DNA of 64,000 nucleotides from positions 59,248,841-59,312,840 of the forward strand of contig NC_088132.1 of assembly GCF_036370855.1 (NCBI RefSeq). Reading direction: 5' to 3'. Source of the stretch: Dromaius novaehollandiae. Taxonomy: Eukaryota; Chordata; Aves; Casuariiformes; Dromaiidae. The notes beneath the pieces are model-generated. The model searched no databases. It saw only the letters and a program-made list of their open reading frames with translations, and was not told the DNA's origin. Both the position numbers and the translations under genes were made by a program. This document shows positions 38,101 through 51,578 of the stretch, one piece after another. Within the stretch, counting starts at the first letter, position 1; every line of letters begins with the position of its first letter.

Positions 38101-40116
38101 ACTATCCTGGCTCCTCTCATGAAGGGTGAGATAGCTGGACCGCTGTGCCTCTCTATTTTTAAAGCCATATGTCTCTCTGGTTCCTTACACTGCTGAGGGT
38201 TACTAAGAAATGACACTGCTGGAATTATAAAAGAACAGTATATTCAGATAGAGAGAATATAATGTTTTTTTTTACATTTCCATCTACTGGTTAAGGCCTG
38301 TAATGCCTCTCTTGCAGGGAATTGCAACAGGATCATTCTACTTCCTACTTCCTTTTCTTGTTTAAAGAGAATTCCTGTCATCATTTAATGAAATACAACC
38401 CAAACTCAGAGAATCTTAATGGTCTTGTTCACACTCTGAAAAACTTAGCTTGCAAGTATCTAAATAACCATATTTAATTTAGTTCAAAAAGGGGAACTCC
38501 AGACACAGATTATATTTAAACATACCTTGTCAGTGTAGCTCTTCCTCTCTCCTTAGCCCCTGGATGCACATATTGTCTGTGAAGGTTCTGCACTCTGCCT
38601 CCTGCTTGATTTACGGGGAAAAATTCTTCCTCTTCAAAAATTATTGCAGTCATAGAAATGGAAGTTCTCTTCATAGAAAACTTCTGGCTTGCTATTCTGT
38701 GTCTAGCGGAAGCAAAAGTGATTGACACACTGCTGGATTCATGCAGTGAGATGAGAATCAGATGAGAATTCCCAGAGCAGGGATGGACAAGATCTGAAAC
38801 TACTTCAAAACTAAAGAAAGGAAGAGAAAAACCCCCAAATCCAGCTCAAAACTTTGTTATTCCAACACCACAGGGGACAGGCACTGATGGCAGAAAAACA
38901 GGAGTTGTCTTCAGCCACTACAGATGACTAATACCAATCCCAGATCTCTAGAGTTGTGAAGATAAAAGAACGGAAGGAAGTGGGGTTTGCAGAGTGCCAG
39001 AGCTTTGGATGTTTATAAAGCAGACCTAATCCTGCCCTTGCAAAGCCTATAGCAGTCATCTTGTTGGCACCCATTTGGTAGTAGGGTTTAGGGGCAAGCT
39101 GGATGTGCTCAAAATTAGCATGATGTGAAGGCCTAAGAAAAGCAAGACCCCTTTTAACAAAGCTTTTGTTGTTGATGCACAGGTCAGGTGCTCTCTCTGT
39201 TGCTGTACAAACCATTCTTGCCCATCTTAGAGCTACCAGTGCCAGGTAAAGGAATCCTTTTGACAACTGTTTTTTCCCCCAAAGTCTAAAACACCTTTGA
39301 AGGTTATTCCTCCTTCCCATGCCTACCAGCATAAGAACTGACGTTTGAAAATGACACAAAATGCCAGCTGTATCGTTCCAGCTGAGCTCTGCTCATGTGA
39401 GACCAGGCTATGAGGGAGAACGCAGCTATAATTACGCGTGTGTTTCTTTGGTCCTAGGATGAGCTGCCGAAAGCACAGAGGCAGTACTGGCAGCCAGAAG
39501 TCCCTGAGAGGTTGTGACGAGCAAGCTGTGAGACCCCATATGGTGCAAGAACCCACTGCACTATCTAGAGATTCGCCTGTGCGGGTGGTATTGCGATAGA
39601 GAGTTGCCCCAGCTTTCTGGCTGCCTCGCACAGCCAGAACAGGGGAGACAGCTGAACTGGAATCCGGGATCTATCCCCAAACTCTGTTCATTGTTGCCAA
39701 GCATTTAACATAATGGGTAAAATTAATCATACTTATCTGACATAAGTGGAGTAAAACAAAGAACTAATACTACTAAGTGAAAATAGAGATTAAAAAAAAA
39801 ATCTATTATTCAGTGATACGTTCTCTGCTTAGCACCAATCAGAGGTAGTGCATATATGCAGCATTATTAAGAAAATGTAAACAAGACAATTTGAACATTG
39901 CTTCGCACAGTTAGGTCCCCTTCCTGAAAAAAAACAGTGTCTAACTGTGCACTTAACTGGCATGTTCACTTACTGAGAATACACATTTTTGGCCAATATT
40001 TCTTGATGGTTGGGGTTTTTTTAATTGCCTTTTGATATCAGGAGCTGATTTCAAATCAGATTTACACTTGGCCTCAGTCTAATCCAAGATTCCTGTAATC
40101 AACAAAATTAACTGCT

Positions 40117-40122
40117 TTTATT
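40117..40122 (-). terminator. HOMER1: Candidate HOMER1 poly(A) signal AATAAA
   Basis: The minus strand reads CAATAAAAGC, followed within 10-20 nt by a T/G-rich stretch suitable as a downstream element. It lies about 3.8 kb after the HOMER1 stop. Assigned from motif and context only. Confidence 0.4.
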
Positions 40123-41790
40123 GACATTCACAGTTCTGCAGAGAACTAAGGATTGCAACATTGTTCGATTCCTCTTCCATGATGTATTTCTGAAAAAGTT
40201 TTGATTTTGCCTTTGAAATGAACTTCCTAATGAATGTGGTGTACATAGAATGCTGTTCAGTAGCCATTTCAATACAGAATATAAAAGATGATTAAAAAAT
40301 TGAGGTTCAGACCCTTATTTAAGTTAAACCTGAAGTTAGTTCCTGGTAGAAAAATGAGCAGAAAGCAGAAACCTTCCACAACTGACAACTGAAAAGGAAC
40401 ACCTCAAAATATTCATCTTTAATTGACACATTGTTCATTCTCACAGGGTTTTCTTTAAAAGAATTATCCTGGGAATGCCACCAATAGCATTAAGCAATAC
40501 TTATTTGTGTTGCATCTGGTTTAGCCCTTTATTTATTTATATTTTACCTGAAAACGTTTCTTCTTAAAGACCTTGTAACAATGATTTCTGCATTATCATT
40601 TTTTCTCCTCTTTCCTGGATATTAGCCAGGAAAAGGAATTCTCAGTCTGTAACAGACAGATCAGTTCACACGTTTTAATTTGTACACATAGAAAAATGCA
40701 GTTTCTGGATCATTGAGGCATATGGATTATGAACAAGACACTCCAAAAACTACCTATCCAGATGGGGATATACTTACAAAAATCTTTTATGTCAAAGTCA
40801 GGATTTCACAACATAACATGCTAATGCAAAATCCAGTAGCACCTGAAAGATTAAGGTAGCTGCTGCTATCACTTGCACATACTTGGAAAAGAGTTTAGAA
40901 AAAAATAAAAAGTACATTCTCCAGAGAACAGCAAGTGTATTTCAAAATAAAATTTTTGTTTTTTTCTTTTCCTTAGGTATTTTTGTTAGGTTTTTTTTGT
41001 AATTCTTTTGCCTTCTTTTTCTACAAGACTCCATACTTGCCATATAACAAGTTATGCACAATGTGATTGCTCTCCTCTCCTGAGCAAATTCATGTAGGCA
41101 TTTTCAGGCTATAGTACTCGAAACTTTTCTGGTATATATATGTTCATCTAAAGATAAATAAAATGCATAATACCTGTCTCTGGGAAAAGTCATGTTTCAA
41201 ATAGGCAAATTATTATCTTAAAACAAAAGTGGAGGGGCTACAGTAGGTATAGCCACCTAAATATGAACTTTAGATTAAATTTTCTAAACACTCACCTACT
41301 GTAAATGAACATCTAAAGTACTCTCAATAACAGGATGTTATTTATATGTGCACGTATGTCCACCTTATCCCATATATATGTTTGATGACTATTTGGGAAT
41401 TCAAAGGTGCAGCCCTCAGTAATCATATTATTTAAAAAAGTGTAATGAAGCATATCTACTGTATGAGAAAAGAAATTCTCAAGTATCAATTTCCAATTTT
41501 AAATTTAATTTCAATAGGAAAATATTAAAAATGTGCACATCTAAATTTTTCCATGTTCTATATATACATATGTGTGTGTACGTATACATAGAAATACTCA
41601 TGTACCACACATATACACAAAATTTAAGTGGAAATATTTTTGTCCACTCTTCTCCCACATGTAAATGACATCATATCTTTAAAAATGTCAATAATAATAT
41701 CATTAAAAATAATATTACATTTATTCCAGCATCAACTTTCTATTGTTTTTATTCTTTCTTCCTCCTAATTATGTCCACTGAGCACTAGTT

Positions 41791-41899
41791 GGCCAGATTC
41801 TCCGTACACTTTCACAAATGTGATAACAACTGAACGTTATTGACATCACTAGGGATACATCTGGTTTACAGCAGTGCAAGTGACAGAAGAATCAGGCCC
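41791..41899. mobile_element. Ancient palindromic (MITE-like) interspersed element
   Basis: It begins GGCCAGATTCT and ends AGAATCAGGCC, which are imperfect inverted repeats. Internal halves also mirror each other (a TACACTTTCACA-type block against a GCAGTGCAAGTGA-type block, around a central AACGTTATTGACATCAC). I know this layout from a family of old palindromic repeats common in turtle, crocodile and bird DNA. The family name is not certain, and the copy is diverged. Confidence 0.55.
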
Positions 41900-43252
41900 A
41901 AATATCCTCAGGTAAATTAAAACCTGGTGGCATCTTCTCACCTGGATCTGATAAAGCTATACACATCACCATCTAAAATCCACCAAATGAAAAACCGGTA
42001 GCTCACCGTGAAGTTTTCAACCAGTAGCACGCTGAACCAAGCTCCCCCCACCCCTTCAATAAATAAAATAGGTGAGAAAATACCCTAAAAATATGGAGAA
42101 AACTTAAACATTGTGTACATTTCATACAGTATAATACATGATGGTTTAGCATTTGACCTAAACCATTTTCCTGACTAGTCAGGAGACACCTGATAAATCA
42201 CTGATAAAGAAAAAAAAATGTATTTTAGAAATAAAGCACGTATTTCTAATATAAACAAGAACCTGTGTGTATTATATGGTATATACATACAGTACACACA
42301 TGAAAACAAATCTATCTTTTCTAGTTCTGAATAGCAGTCTCTAAAGGGAGAAAATTGTATTATACAAATTTAATAAGCAGCTAGATTTCATGTTTAACAT
42401 TCAAATTAATTTGGGGAGCAAATAAAGGTCAGTGCATCTTTCGACTCTGAAGTCTGACACTCATTCATACATTTTTAAAAAGCCCTCTTCAACATTACAA
42501 GCAATTTATGGCAAGAATGTACTTTGATGCGAGACACATGACACTTGGCTTACCTTTCAAAGAGTTCTTTTTTTTTAAATAAATCTAGTATATAAAGAAA
42601 TGCGTGTTTGCCAAAAGTCTGTTAAAATTACATCAAAACAACTTTAAAACCTGCTCACTGAGGATAATTGAATTCAATTTCCTGTTTTTAAACATTTAGT
42701 TAACAGTTCAAAATATTGCCTGGTGTAGTTTCAATAAAGATGTGATATGAAGACCCATAAAAGAGTAAACGTGTCTCCATTTCAATTTGCTGTGACAACA
42801 AAACTTCTAGAAACAGCTTTCTCGGCTGGACAAATTCAGTATACAAGTAATCCCTTGCAAAAGCTCTATGCCCTTAATGATGTCTATTATAAACAGTGCT
42901 CCCCATAAGCCATTATCTGCAAAACCTGAAATTCATGTGACATAATGAAAAAGTCTCCTGCAAAACAGGTTAACAGTTAATTGAACATGTATATTTGATA
43001 TTTAATAATGCCAGAAAATAAATCACTGGCAGTTTCTTTTTATCTGTGCAAGTCAGATTTTACATTAAAAATTCTTTTTCTTTTTTCTTGGGGAACTCAC
43101 CTGCCATCATTGGTTGGCTTCAAAATATATAGTAAAGTGGAAGATAGTATCTCACTGTAATTACATGGAATTCATATGAAAAAGTAAACCTTACACTGGA
43201 CAATATTGTAGAACACCAGAGTAAACTTCATAAAGAAATACGGTATCTTCCG

Positions 43253-43334
43253 GTATATATATACATACATGTATATATAATATATAATATATATACATGT
43301 ATGTGTGTGTATATATATATGTATATATATATAA
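43253..43334. repeat. TA/TG compound microsatellite with hairpin potential
   Basis: A compound array of TATATA, ACATACATG and TGTGTG blocks. The ACATGTATATATA-type left half and TATATACATGT-type right half are inverted relative to each other, so the transcript could fold. It lies in the HOMER1 3' UTR, about 610 bp after the stop. Confidence 0.9.
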
Positions 43335-43336
43335 AC

Positions 43337-43372
43337 CAAAAAAACAACCAACCAACCAACAAAAAAAACCCA
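43337..43372. repeat. AACC-type simple repeat with A-runs
   Basis: CCAAAAAAAC followed by tandem CAAC/CCAA units and another A-run. Simple sequence directly adjoining the TA/TG array. Confidence 0.85.
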
Positions 43373-43946
43373 AAGGAAGAACTTTATACAAGCAGGTATA
43401 GTAACTCTGTTTCAATTAAAGATGCAACTCTCTCACTCCTGGCAAGAATAAATTGGTAATGGCACTGCTTCTCAACAGTGCAAAGTATCCTGAGAAATTA
43501 TTAAGATTATAACAAAATACAGGGCTGTCATCACTAAGTTTTTGCACAAAACACAGCAATTAAATATCTTAAATAAATAAAACAGCAGATAACCTCTACT
43601 CTGTGTAAAACAAAAAGGGGATGTGACCTGGGACACTGCTAATTCTTCCATCACTAGTAATTAGAAAAGGATTGCATTCAATTACTGTTAATATCTTTCA
43701 AGTTATCTATGGCCAATAATGTACACGGAGGTAATTTGTAATTCAAGTTTTTTTGTTGTTGTTTTTTTCTTCAACTAGCTACAAGTTGAGTTCTAAATTT
43801 TACACTCAAATATGACTCAAATTTAAAACAAGCCCTCTTAGAGGAGCATTTTCTAATTTTGTGCAACTTTGATGCAGAGCCCAACACAGTCCCATGAAGA
43901 GAGACAGTGCATCTTTAAGCTGATTGGCACTGAAATCCCATTTTCT

Positions 43947-44135
43947 TTAGCTGCATTCTATTAGCTTGGCCAAGTTATCTCGTAATTCTGTTAGTTCAAA
44001 TATTTTTCCATCAAGAATTTCTAAAAGTGTCTTCAAGTTATTGCGAAAAGCTTCTTGCTCATTCTGACTTTTCTCCAGACGTTGCTCTAGATCAGACAGC
44101 TGTCCTTCCAGGTCTTTGTTTCGAATTTCTACTTC
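43947..44135 (-). CDS. HOMER1: HOMER1 terminal coding exon
   Basis: Read on the minus strand it encodes EVEIRNKDLEGQLSDLEQRL through RDNLAKLIECS and the stop TAA (plus 43947-43949), 62 residues. The acceptor TTTTCTCTGAAG precedes plus position 44135, in phase 0. This is the distal part of the HOMER coiled coil, with the leucine-zipper heptads that drive tetramerisation of long isoforms. The near-terminal LIECS differs from LLECS as I remember it in mammals, a conservative change. No frame break is seen. Confidence 0.97.
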   Translation of the reverse strand, partial: EVEIRNKDLEGQLSDLEQRLEKSQNEQEAFRNNLKTLLEILDGKIFELTELRDNLAKLIECS

Positions 44136-47100
44136 CTTCAGAGAAAATACATAATATGTTAATGTGTTGTCTATAAACAGAAAGCAGTCTAACCTTCTGC
44201 TGGCATTCATGTGCTATTTTTGTCAATTCTGTTTTTTAGAAGCATTTGTGACCCTTCAAAGTTTCCACTAAACCAAAATCAGAATCCAAATTTTTGTTAG
44301 GATTGAATATGCACTATCAGAAGCAACTCCTTTCTTCTATCTTTTCATTAATTCATCTAAAGAACAGAAACTTTTGGATATGGATAAAACTGTTTAGTCA
44401 GTGACTTGCTCAAGGGTATAGTCCATATTAAACGGTCTCATAATTCACAAAGATTACTGCTTTGTGTGTCAACGAATACTACCTTAATACTGTCCCACAC
44501 TATATGCCTTTTCACACTGAAAATTAAGACTGAAATATAAACTAGCTATACTGATCACAAGGTGAAATCAACTGTAACAAATTTAAAACAGCAAATGCTA
44601 GCTGAGTATCTTGTCTTGCTGGGACAAGTCTTTCAAATTTTGTTTCAACAGCTTCTGTTGCAATACACAGAGAGCACAGAAAGCATGTGAATTATTAGTG
44701 AGCTTCCATACATACAAGCTGTTTTAATATAACAGGTGCAAAGATGAAGCAGCAGCACTTGGAAGGTAGCTCATCGGATTCGACACTGAGCAAGTTCTGC
44801 TCACTTCCGTGGGGAAGAGAAGCCCACGGTTGCTGCAGGTAACAGCACAGCACCACTTTGCCTCATGCCAGCTAGAATGAGGGGGAGAGCTCTGTGCTGG
44901 GGCTGCTAGCAGCTCTGGGTTGTGTATGAAAGAGAAGCGAGGTTACAGTTGCTCTGATTTATGCAGGTTGGGTCTCCTCTCTTACCTCAAATTACCAGCA
45001 TATCTGGTCTGGAACAGCATATTGTTATTTGAGTTTGTCTCACTTACTGTACATTTCTTAATTTCATAATGAATTTAATAATTTCAGTTATGAAAAGCGC
45101 TTTCAAAGACAGCACAAGGACTGTGCACTTAGTACACCATATACCCTGCACAGTCATTTTCTGCAAAAGTGAATAATAGATTAGTATTTATGTACATTAA
45201 CATTTTTTAATCACCACTTACCTTTATAGCAGCCCTTTGTGTCACAAATGACTATTATAAAATTGTATTTGGAGCTCTTAATGGAGCTGCTATGAGTTTT
45301 TACAACTTGTTTCATCCAGTCGCTAGAGAGGGCTATTTGGCATTCTGCTGCAATCGTTTCCTCCCGTTATGACTAACTCTTCTTTCTGCCCTCCCACTCT
45401 TTTACTGTTTTTATTATTTTATTCTTCTCCCTTCCTCAAAGCGAATGCACGTATTAGTATTTACACTGGAGTGATCTCAGCTGCATCACATGAGACACCC
45501 TGACCCATACAGAATATGTATTTGGGCAGTCAAGAGTGACAGATATAAAAAGGCAACTTTGTGCCAAAGTCAGTTGCCTAAAACATATTTCCACTTGTAA
45601 CGGGTGAGATGGCAGTGTTGATCAGCTGTTGTACCTCTGGGCAGATGAGCTATAAGGTGATATGACCAATGCTCTGTGTTGGCTCCCGGTGTCCATCACG
45701 GGGGTGAGCTCTGGGACCCGTGCAGGTGGAAAAGGCAGAGAACATCAGGGAATCATAAAAGAGAGCTTAGAACCACAACCCTTGTGAGCTGTGATAAGGC
45801 TGGGAGCCAGATCTGATTTTCTCCTGCCTATGAATACTAGTATAGCCAAGGGTTACCTCCAAACTAAACTGGAATACTTCACTTGCTTCTTGTTTGTAAA
45901 TAGGCTAGTTAAAAATCACTGTGTTTTGATCACTCGTCTTGAATAGCACAGCTGAAAGCAGGAATTGCCTCTTGCTTCCAGGGTCAACAAAAGAATTATT
46001 TCAATTAGTTTAACATGGACTAATATAGTTGTGGATGCATTATGGGAAACTAATTGAAAAAGAAACAATATAAATAAAAATACATTTACTTACATAATGA
46101 ATAACTACCTCACAATTGCTATAAATGAGCAATTATAACTGACGCCATATCTTCTGTAGGTTCTCCTCCACTGGGCCTACTCCTGCACTCCAAATTGAAT
46201 TAGACAGACACTAAAATGACTGCACAAAATCGAGATCCACTGTGGCATAATGACTGTAGTAGAGGACAAAAAAAGTAATCTAGGGTTCCGTTAGCTCTGC
46301 AGTAACGAGTCATTCCTTTCTTTGGTCGCACATAACCGATTGCTGGTTTTTCACTTTGCCTCATGCTTCCTGCTTCTCCTGTCAGTATTCATCTTCCACT
46401 CACCAACCTTATATGCTCTAGGAGTTCTCCTTGCCACTGTTCTTAACCAAGAAATAATTAATTTCTCTAAGTAGGGAAGCCAGTGATAAAAGGGATCATT
46501 TTGCAACAAATCCATGGATATGAATGTTTTATTTGATGACACACATACCATCTGGGTCTGAAGAACAGCACATTGGCCTGTATCTAGCACTGAACATCAT
46601 CTTTCAGGCCCTCCTCAAATGCTTTTAAACTTAGGAATTGTTCTGCTGTGAGATGTTAGGGTGACAGCACCCAAGCAAAAAAACCCAACCAAACAAACAA
46701 AAAACACCCTTTATTGTAAATGTAGTAACTTCCTTACCCATATCCACCATAAGGCTTCTAACTCTCCATTACTGTTCCTTGCCCTGCATCCTTCAAACTA
46801 GACAAGTTCCTTTCTTTTGTTTAAATTTCCAGCTTGTGTATGCCTGCAGTAGTTTATATTCCATTCTTGACATCTCTTTTCTAATCAATATCCATTTAGT
46901 TTCCCAAATATTTTCTCAGATATACTTTCTCCCATACTTCCTCCTGTTTTAGTTTCCTTAATTTGTGCTTAACATATTTAATGACTTATGGGAAGTAGGA
47001 CTAACTGAAATATGCCAGAAGCTTTTGCTCCTAACTTCTGGCAAATGCTATTCCCCAACTTCTACATTAGATCCTTATACACATGTATCCTAGATTAGTA

Positions 47101-49789
47101 CTTCTGATCTTTGCAATGGCATTGCATTACAAGTTCATATCCAGTTCATGTGCAGTTTACTATTACAAGTCTGTCTGCTTCAAAATTTTTACTTTTTGAT
47201 GGGAAGCAATAGAGAGCTGTTCATGCAATGTATTCTGTTCCTCTACTTGTGTCATTTCACTTTGTTTGCAATTAATCTCAGCCAATAATCAACTGATTCG
47301 TCTAACAAATTCAGGGCCTTTAGAAGGTTTATTTTATGCTGTTTTTTTTCCTCTTACAGCAGGCCTAGTTTCTTGTATATACATTTCTTGTATATTTTCT
47401 TCATTTAGAAAAGACATAAATTAGCAACAAGTTAAGTTTGTTGTTTGTACTGTAATAATTTCTTGTAGAATTCAGTGCAAGGATGAGAATAAAATATTCA
47501 AACTATACACAACAGCTATGTTTTGGGATCTGCCATAGTCATAAAGACGTCCTGATTTACTGAGAGTCATACTGATTATGACTCACTGATATGCCTTCTC
47601 TATGTTGCTAATGAAATTATTAGGTAACGAGGCCCTCAATACTTACCCTTCACTGTGATAACATACTGCTCCTCACTGGAATTCACCAATGATGGATTTC
47701 TAATTCATTCTCTTATGAGAGTGTGTCAGAAATGCAGTACACCTTGATATAATAATTTCTTTATACAGTGGTTTCTTTATAGGCTGAATTCCAAAATATT
47801 TTAGAGTTACATAATCTATTTGCAAACACAAGGGGGAAAAAGTAAAGCAGAAGAAAAAAGAGCATGATGAACAGATACGGACCCCGGAGACAATCACGTT
47901 GAAAACAGATGATGAGTCAATTAAGTGAACAGATGTGGGATGGTTAGTCTAGAGCTACAGAAGAAAACACTATTGCACTGACGTCACAGGTGTAGGGTGA
48001 AATGGCTCAGGGAGGGCCAGCGTTATCAAAGCAGAAAGAGCGTAGCAGTAAGCAAAGATGCAAGACCTTCTACGCTGGCTGCCTCAGGTCAATAAGAAAC
48101 TTTAAGATGAAGACAGACAACTTTTAACTTGGATCCTACGACAGCTTTAAACTTTTTTGTATAGAACCATTTTGAGAAATTAAGTGATTACTTACAAAGT
48201 AACATATGGACAGGTATACACACCATATTCATTTAGTTACTAAAGACAGACCAAAAAAGGCCACTGAACTCTATAAAGTATAATTTTTAACAAAGGATTG
48301 GCATTTTCTAATTCTAAAACATCTTTAGTCTTTTACTAGTCTCTCATAATTCTGCTTGCTAAGGATAGATGATTCCCAGCTCATTATTACTTTTCTTGTG
48401 ATCTTATACTGCATTTGTTGTATACGCTACTGTTAGATCAATTTCCAACTTTCTTTATAATTCCCTTTTGGAATGTCTCAAGTAAGTTCTTTTGCATCTG
48501 AAAACCTCCATGCTTAGTCTAAAGCCAGCAACAATTTTTAGGAATGCTGGAACAGGCTAGCTCAGATATATTCAAAACGGTCTTTAAAGAAACACCATAA
48601 CATATTTTTAACAAGTAATTTGACTTAAGAACATGGGAGAATGATTAACTCATTCTGTTCTTATGTGGTTCATTCTGCAGGCTAAAATGAGATTCAAGGA
48701 AGTTTGAATTCATATAATCAATTTCAAAGGAAATCTGCATAATAATTTTTAAGAGTTGTGGATTGTCTGATGAAGTTTGGTTTTAGCATGATTTAGGTCA
48801 AGCAGTGGAAACAGTGCAGGTCATCTTTAAGCACTTTAGATTTCAAGCTACTTAATGCCTGAGTTTCCAGCTGTGGTAAAACTCCAAGGTCTGAATGCAG
48901 AGTTTAAACCCATCTAAACTTTGGGCCAGCCTCATTCAGAAGGCTGGTGTTTCACAAGGGAGGCATGTCTGTGTTGGCTAGTTAGCCCAGCGACAAAAGA
49001 ACAGGGGGGTTCACCTGTAGCAAGGGAGGGCCTTAGCCACCCATGCATGACTCTAGGAATTACTGAATGAGGCAGTCTTGCCCTATGGATCCCACAGATT
49101 TCAGTAGCAGTTACTGTCTGTTCACCGAGTGAAAACATTTCTATTACAAGGTTACTAAACAGGCAGACTAACAGCCTTTATACTGGGGCTTACTGTAAAC
49201 TGATTCACAGAAGTGGAAGGCTGCATATGCTGTTTGTAGTAGGCTAAGTTATCTAGCTTTACACAGTGAAAAAACAACCCAGAACAACAATAAAAACAAA
49301 ACGATTCTAAATACTTCCAAGAAAATGTCAATTTCTGCTTTTAAAGTCTGTACTACACAAGAACACTTTAACCTTTACCTTATCAGCCTACGTTTAAAAG
49401 CTAAATACAGACTCATTGCAACATGATGATACAATGCCTGATAGTTTAGTAGCACACCAGACCTGTGCGAAGACACTACTGTGAAAATGAGATCCGAACT
49501 GCCCAGCACACGTATTAATGAAGGACATCTGCTAATAAGAGAATAATTTGTGGAATTGTAAGTGAGATTTGAAACTCTCCCCTCAAGAAAAAAAATACCA
49601 TGTTACAGCACGTGGAAATTTTGGTACAAATATCAGAGGAGCATCCTGGCCTGATGCTTTGCAATACAATTGAACTTATTTATTTATCTGGCAACATCAG
49701 TACACAGAGTGTAAGCTGCTCATGTGAACTGCTCACTTGTTAATCATTTTTCCTTTCTATCTAAAATAATATAACACACTGTGGCTCAC
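44136..49789 (-). other. HOMER1: HOMER1 intron, 5654 bp
   Basis: It runs on the minus strand from GTGAGC (plus 49789) to ...CTCTGAAG (plus 44136). It is mostly AT-rich unique sequence, with GC-richer patches near 44.76-44.95 and 45.65-45.80 kb and an A/C-rich simple patch near 46674-46708. No interspersed repeat or gene is recognised. Confidence 0.85.
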
Positions 49790-49870
49790 CTGTAACTTCT
49801 GGGTCAAAGAATCCCTCTGTGCCTGGAGCTCTCTGGCATTGTCAATTTCTTGTTTCAATCTTTCTATTTC
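49790..49870 (-). CDS. HOMER1: HOMER1 coding exon, 27 residues
   Basis: On the minus strand it encodes EIERLKQEIDNARELQAQRD and then SLTQKLQ, in phase 0 at both ends (27 codons). The acceptor is TCTCCCCCAG (ending at plus 49871) and the donor is CAG|GTGAGC at plus 49789. It matches the HOMER1 coiled coil, with one change I can see (ELQAQRD where mammals read ELQEQRD, from memory). The heptad pattern is unbroken. Confidence 0.95.
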
Positions 49871-51578
49871 CTGGGGGAGAAGAAACAATCTCTTTAGCAA
49901 CACCTTACCTGACCGAGGCTCAGCACAGGTAAGCTGGCTGCTGATGCTTCTCCTGAGCAAACCATTCCAGTGACACCAAAACTGCCAACTGGCTACTGCC
50001 TATCATGGCACAGGGAGTTGAAGCTCTGCTCCCCATATTCTTGCATCTCAATCCCAAAAGAACAATTCCAGTGTGAATAAACAATATAGGTAAGTAATTC
50101 ATTTGCTATAAAAGTCCAAGACTCTCACTCCCACACAAAAGATCTGAAACTCTTTTTTGTAGAAAATTAAGGGTGCTCACAATTACAGAAACAACTTTTA
50201 CTTTAAATTCTATTTTAGTCCCTTCTAGTTTCTAGTTTAGTCTTTAGTCCCTTCAGCATCTTTTTCAAACCAAAAATCCAATTTTCATCTGTGAGCTGCT
50301 TCTTATGTTACTAACAATGGGGCTGAGCATAAAAGAATTGTCTGCTTTGACCACTGATTTCTATTAAAAAAAGTCTGTAAGAAACGGTAGCTTTAATAAG
50401 GTATAAAAATAACAAAAATACATAAAATAATGAATAATGAAAGAGAACTTTGCTTTGCTTACCCTCAAGAGAAAGGAACAAAAACCGCTAATGAAACTAA
50501 AAAGTCTCAAACTTAAAGCTAATAAATACTTTCCCAAAGACGGGTACATCTAACTCCTAGAACTCCTTTCTGAAAGAGACCTTTGCATCCAACAGCTCAG
50601 CATAATTCAAAAGAGCACCAATATGGGCACCAAAATTGGCAACCTTAACACCCGGATACTAGTCTCTTAAGTATGAGGGAGTTTGGAGAAGGCTTTTCAT
50701 TTTGGGGGGAAATTCTTTACAACTACTGTGTCTTCTGAATCCTCCTTTGAAACAGCAGCTTAACAACAGCCACTGTTGGAGTCAAGAAACAGATGCAGAC
50801 ACGCTGCTCATCTGAACAGATACATCAATGCCTACTGTGAATCACAGAAATCTCAAGGAACCTCAAGAAACACAGGGCAAACACTCCCTCAAATTCAGTC
50901 CTTTCACCTCCCTTTTCCAACGCTAAAAAGGGGCAATTCTGTATCATTTTAGGATACAAACCCGCTTTCCCTTAGGACGCATGCCAAAGCAGGTGTTACT
51001 CTAATTCCTCATATTTCCTGCTGCTGGTCCAGCCCAAGGCAGATGGCACAATAAACATCATCAAATACAGGGTGGGAGGTTGGCATACATTTAAGGAAAG
51101 GACTGATCGTAGGGATCATAGAAGTCAGCTATATTAGTCAGAAATAGTCTAAAAAACAGACTGGCCTCAAAAAGAGATTAATCCATTTCTTGCTATGAAC
51201 TCTATTCTCCAGAAAAGGGAAAGCTGCACTTACAACTACTTCACTTCTCAGTGAATTTGGAATGCATCACTATGATGAGAGCTCCAAAACAGTCATGTGT
51301 GGCCCAATGCAGACTTACTTTTGCAAAGAAAGATGCCTGGTAAAAGCAGACAGGAAAAAAATCATATATTTTGTTGTTCAGACACCCATCTCTATATTGG
51401 ACTGATGTAATTATATACAAGGAAAAATATTAACCATTTCAAAAAAGCTGAAAAATGAATTTTTACTTCATAATACCTATAGGAAATAGCACAGTACTTA
51501 TCAATTCTCACAAGGTTACTACTGAAAGCCTTTAGCAATGATACACCAGAAAAGGTAAGAATAAATGTTAGCAAATAC
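49871..51578 (-). other. HOMER1: HOMER1 intron, 1708 bp
   Basis: It runs on the minus strand from GTATTT (plus 51578) to ...TCTCCCCCAG. AT-rich unique sequence with no repeat or gene recognised. Confidence 0.85.

Larger units (their letters stand above)
31903..40094 (-). other. Intergenic or extended HOMER1 3' region; no gene recognised
   Basis: About 8.2 kb in which the + strand reads A/C-rich, the pattern expected where the - strand is transcribed. Contents: a TA/TC simple repeat (33070-33112), an A34 tract (35000-35033), a TA repeat (35155-35179), and moderately GC-richer stretches around 38.0-38.1 and 38.9-39.7 kb. The longest open frames (36519-37094 on +, 38928-39359 on -) match no family I recognise and lack splice or start context. 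Confidence 0.6.
40095..43946 (-). other. HOMER1: HOMER1 3' UTR, probable extent
   Basis: Non-coding AT-rich sequence downstream of the HOMER1 stop on the - strand. A minus-strand AATAAA at 40117-40122, followed by a TTTTGTTGATT-like T/G stretch, is the best-placed poly(A) signal I see and would give a 3' UTR of about 3.85 kb. Other minus-strand AATAAA hexamers (41720-41725, 40528-40533) have weaker downstream context. The interval contains a TA/TG microsatellite (43253-43334), an AACC-type run (43337-43372) and an ancient palindromic element (41791-41899). Long 3' UTRs are usual for neuronal scaffold mRNAs; the limit is inferred. Confidence 0.45.

Noticed and set aside
38928..39631. Two overlapping minus-strand open frames of 143 and 102 codons
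   Set aside because: No recognisable homology. They lie in different frames and sit in a less AT-rich stretch where stops are rarer. Kept only as part of the gene-free region.
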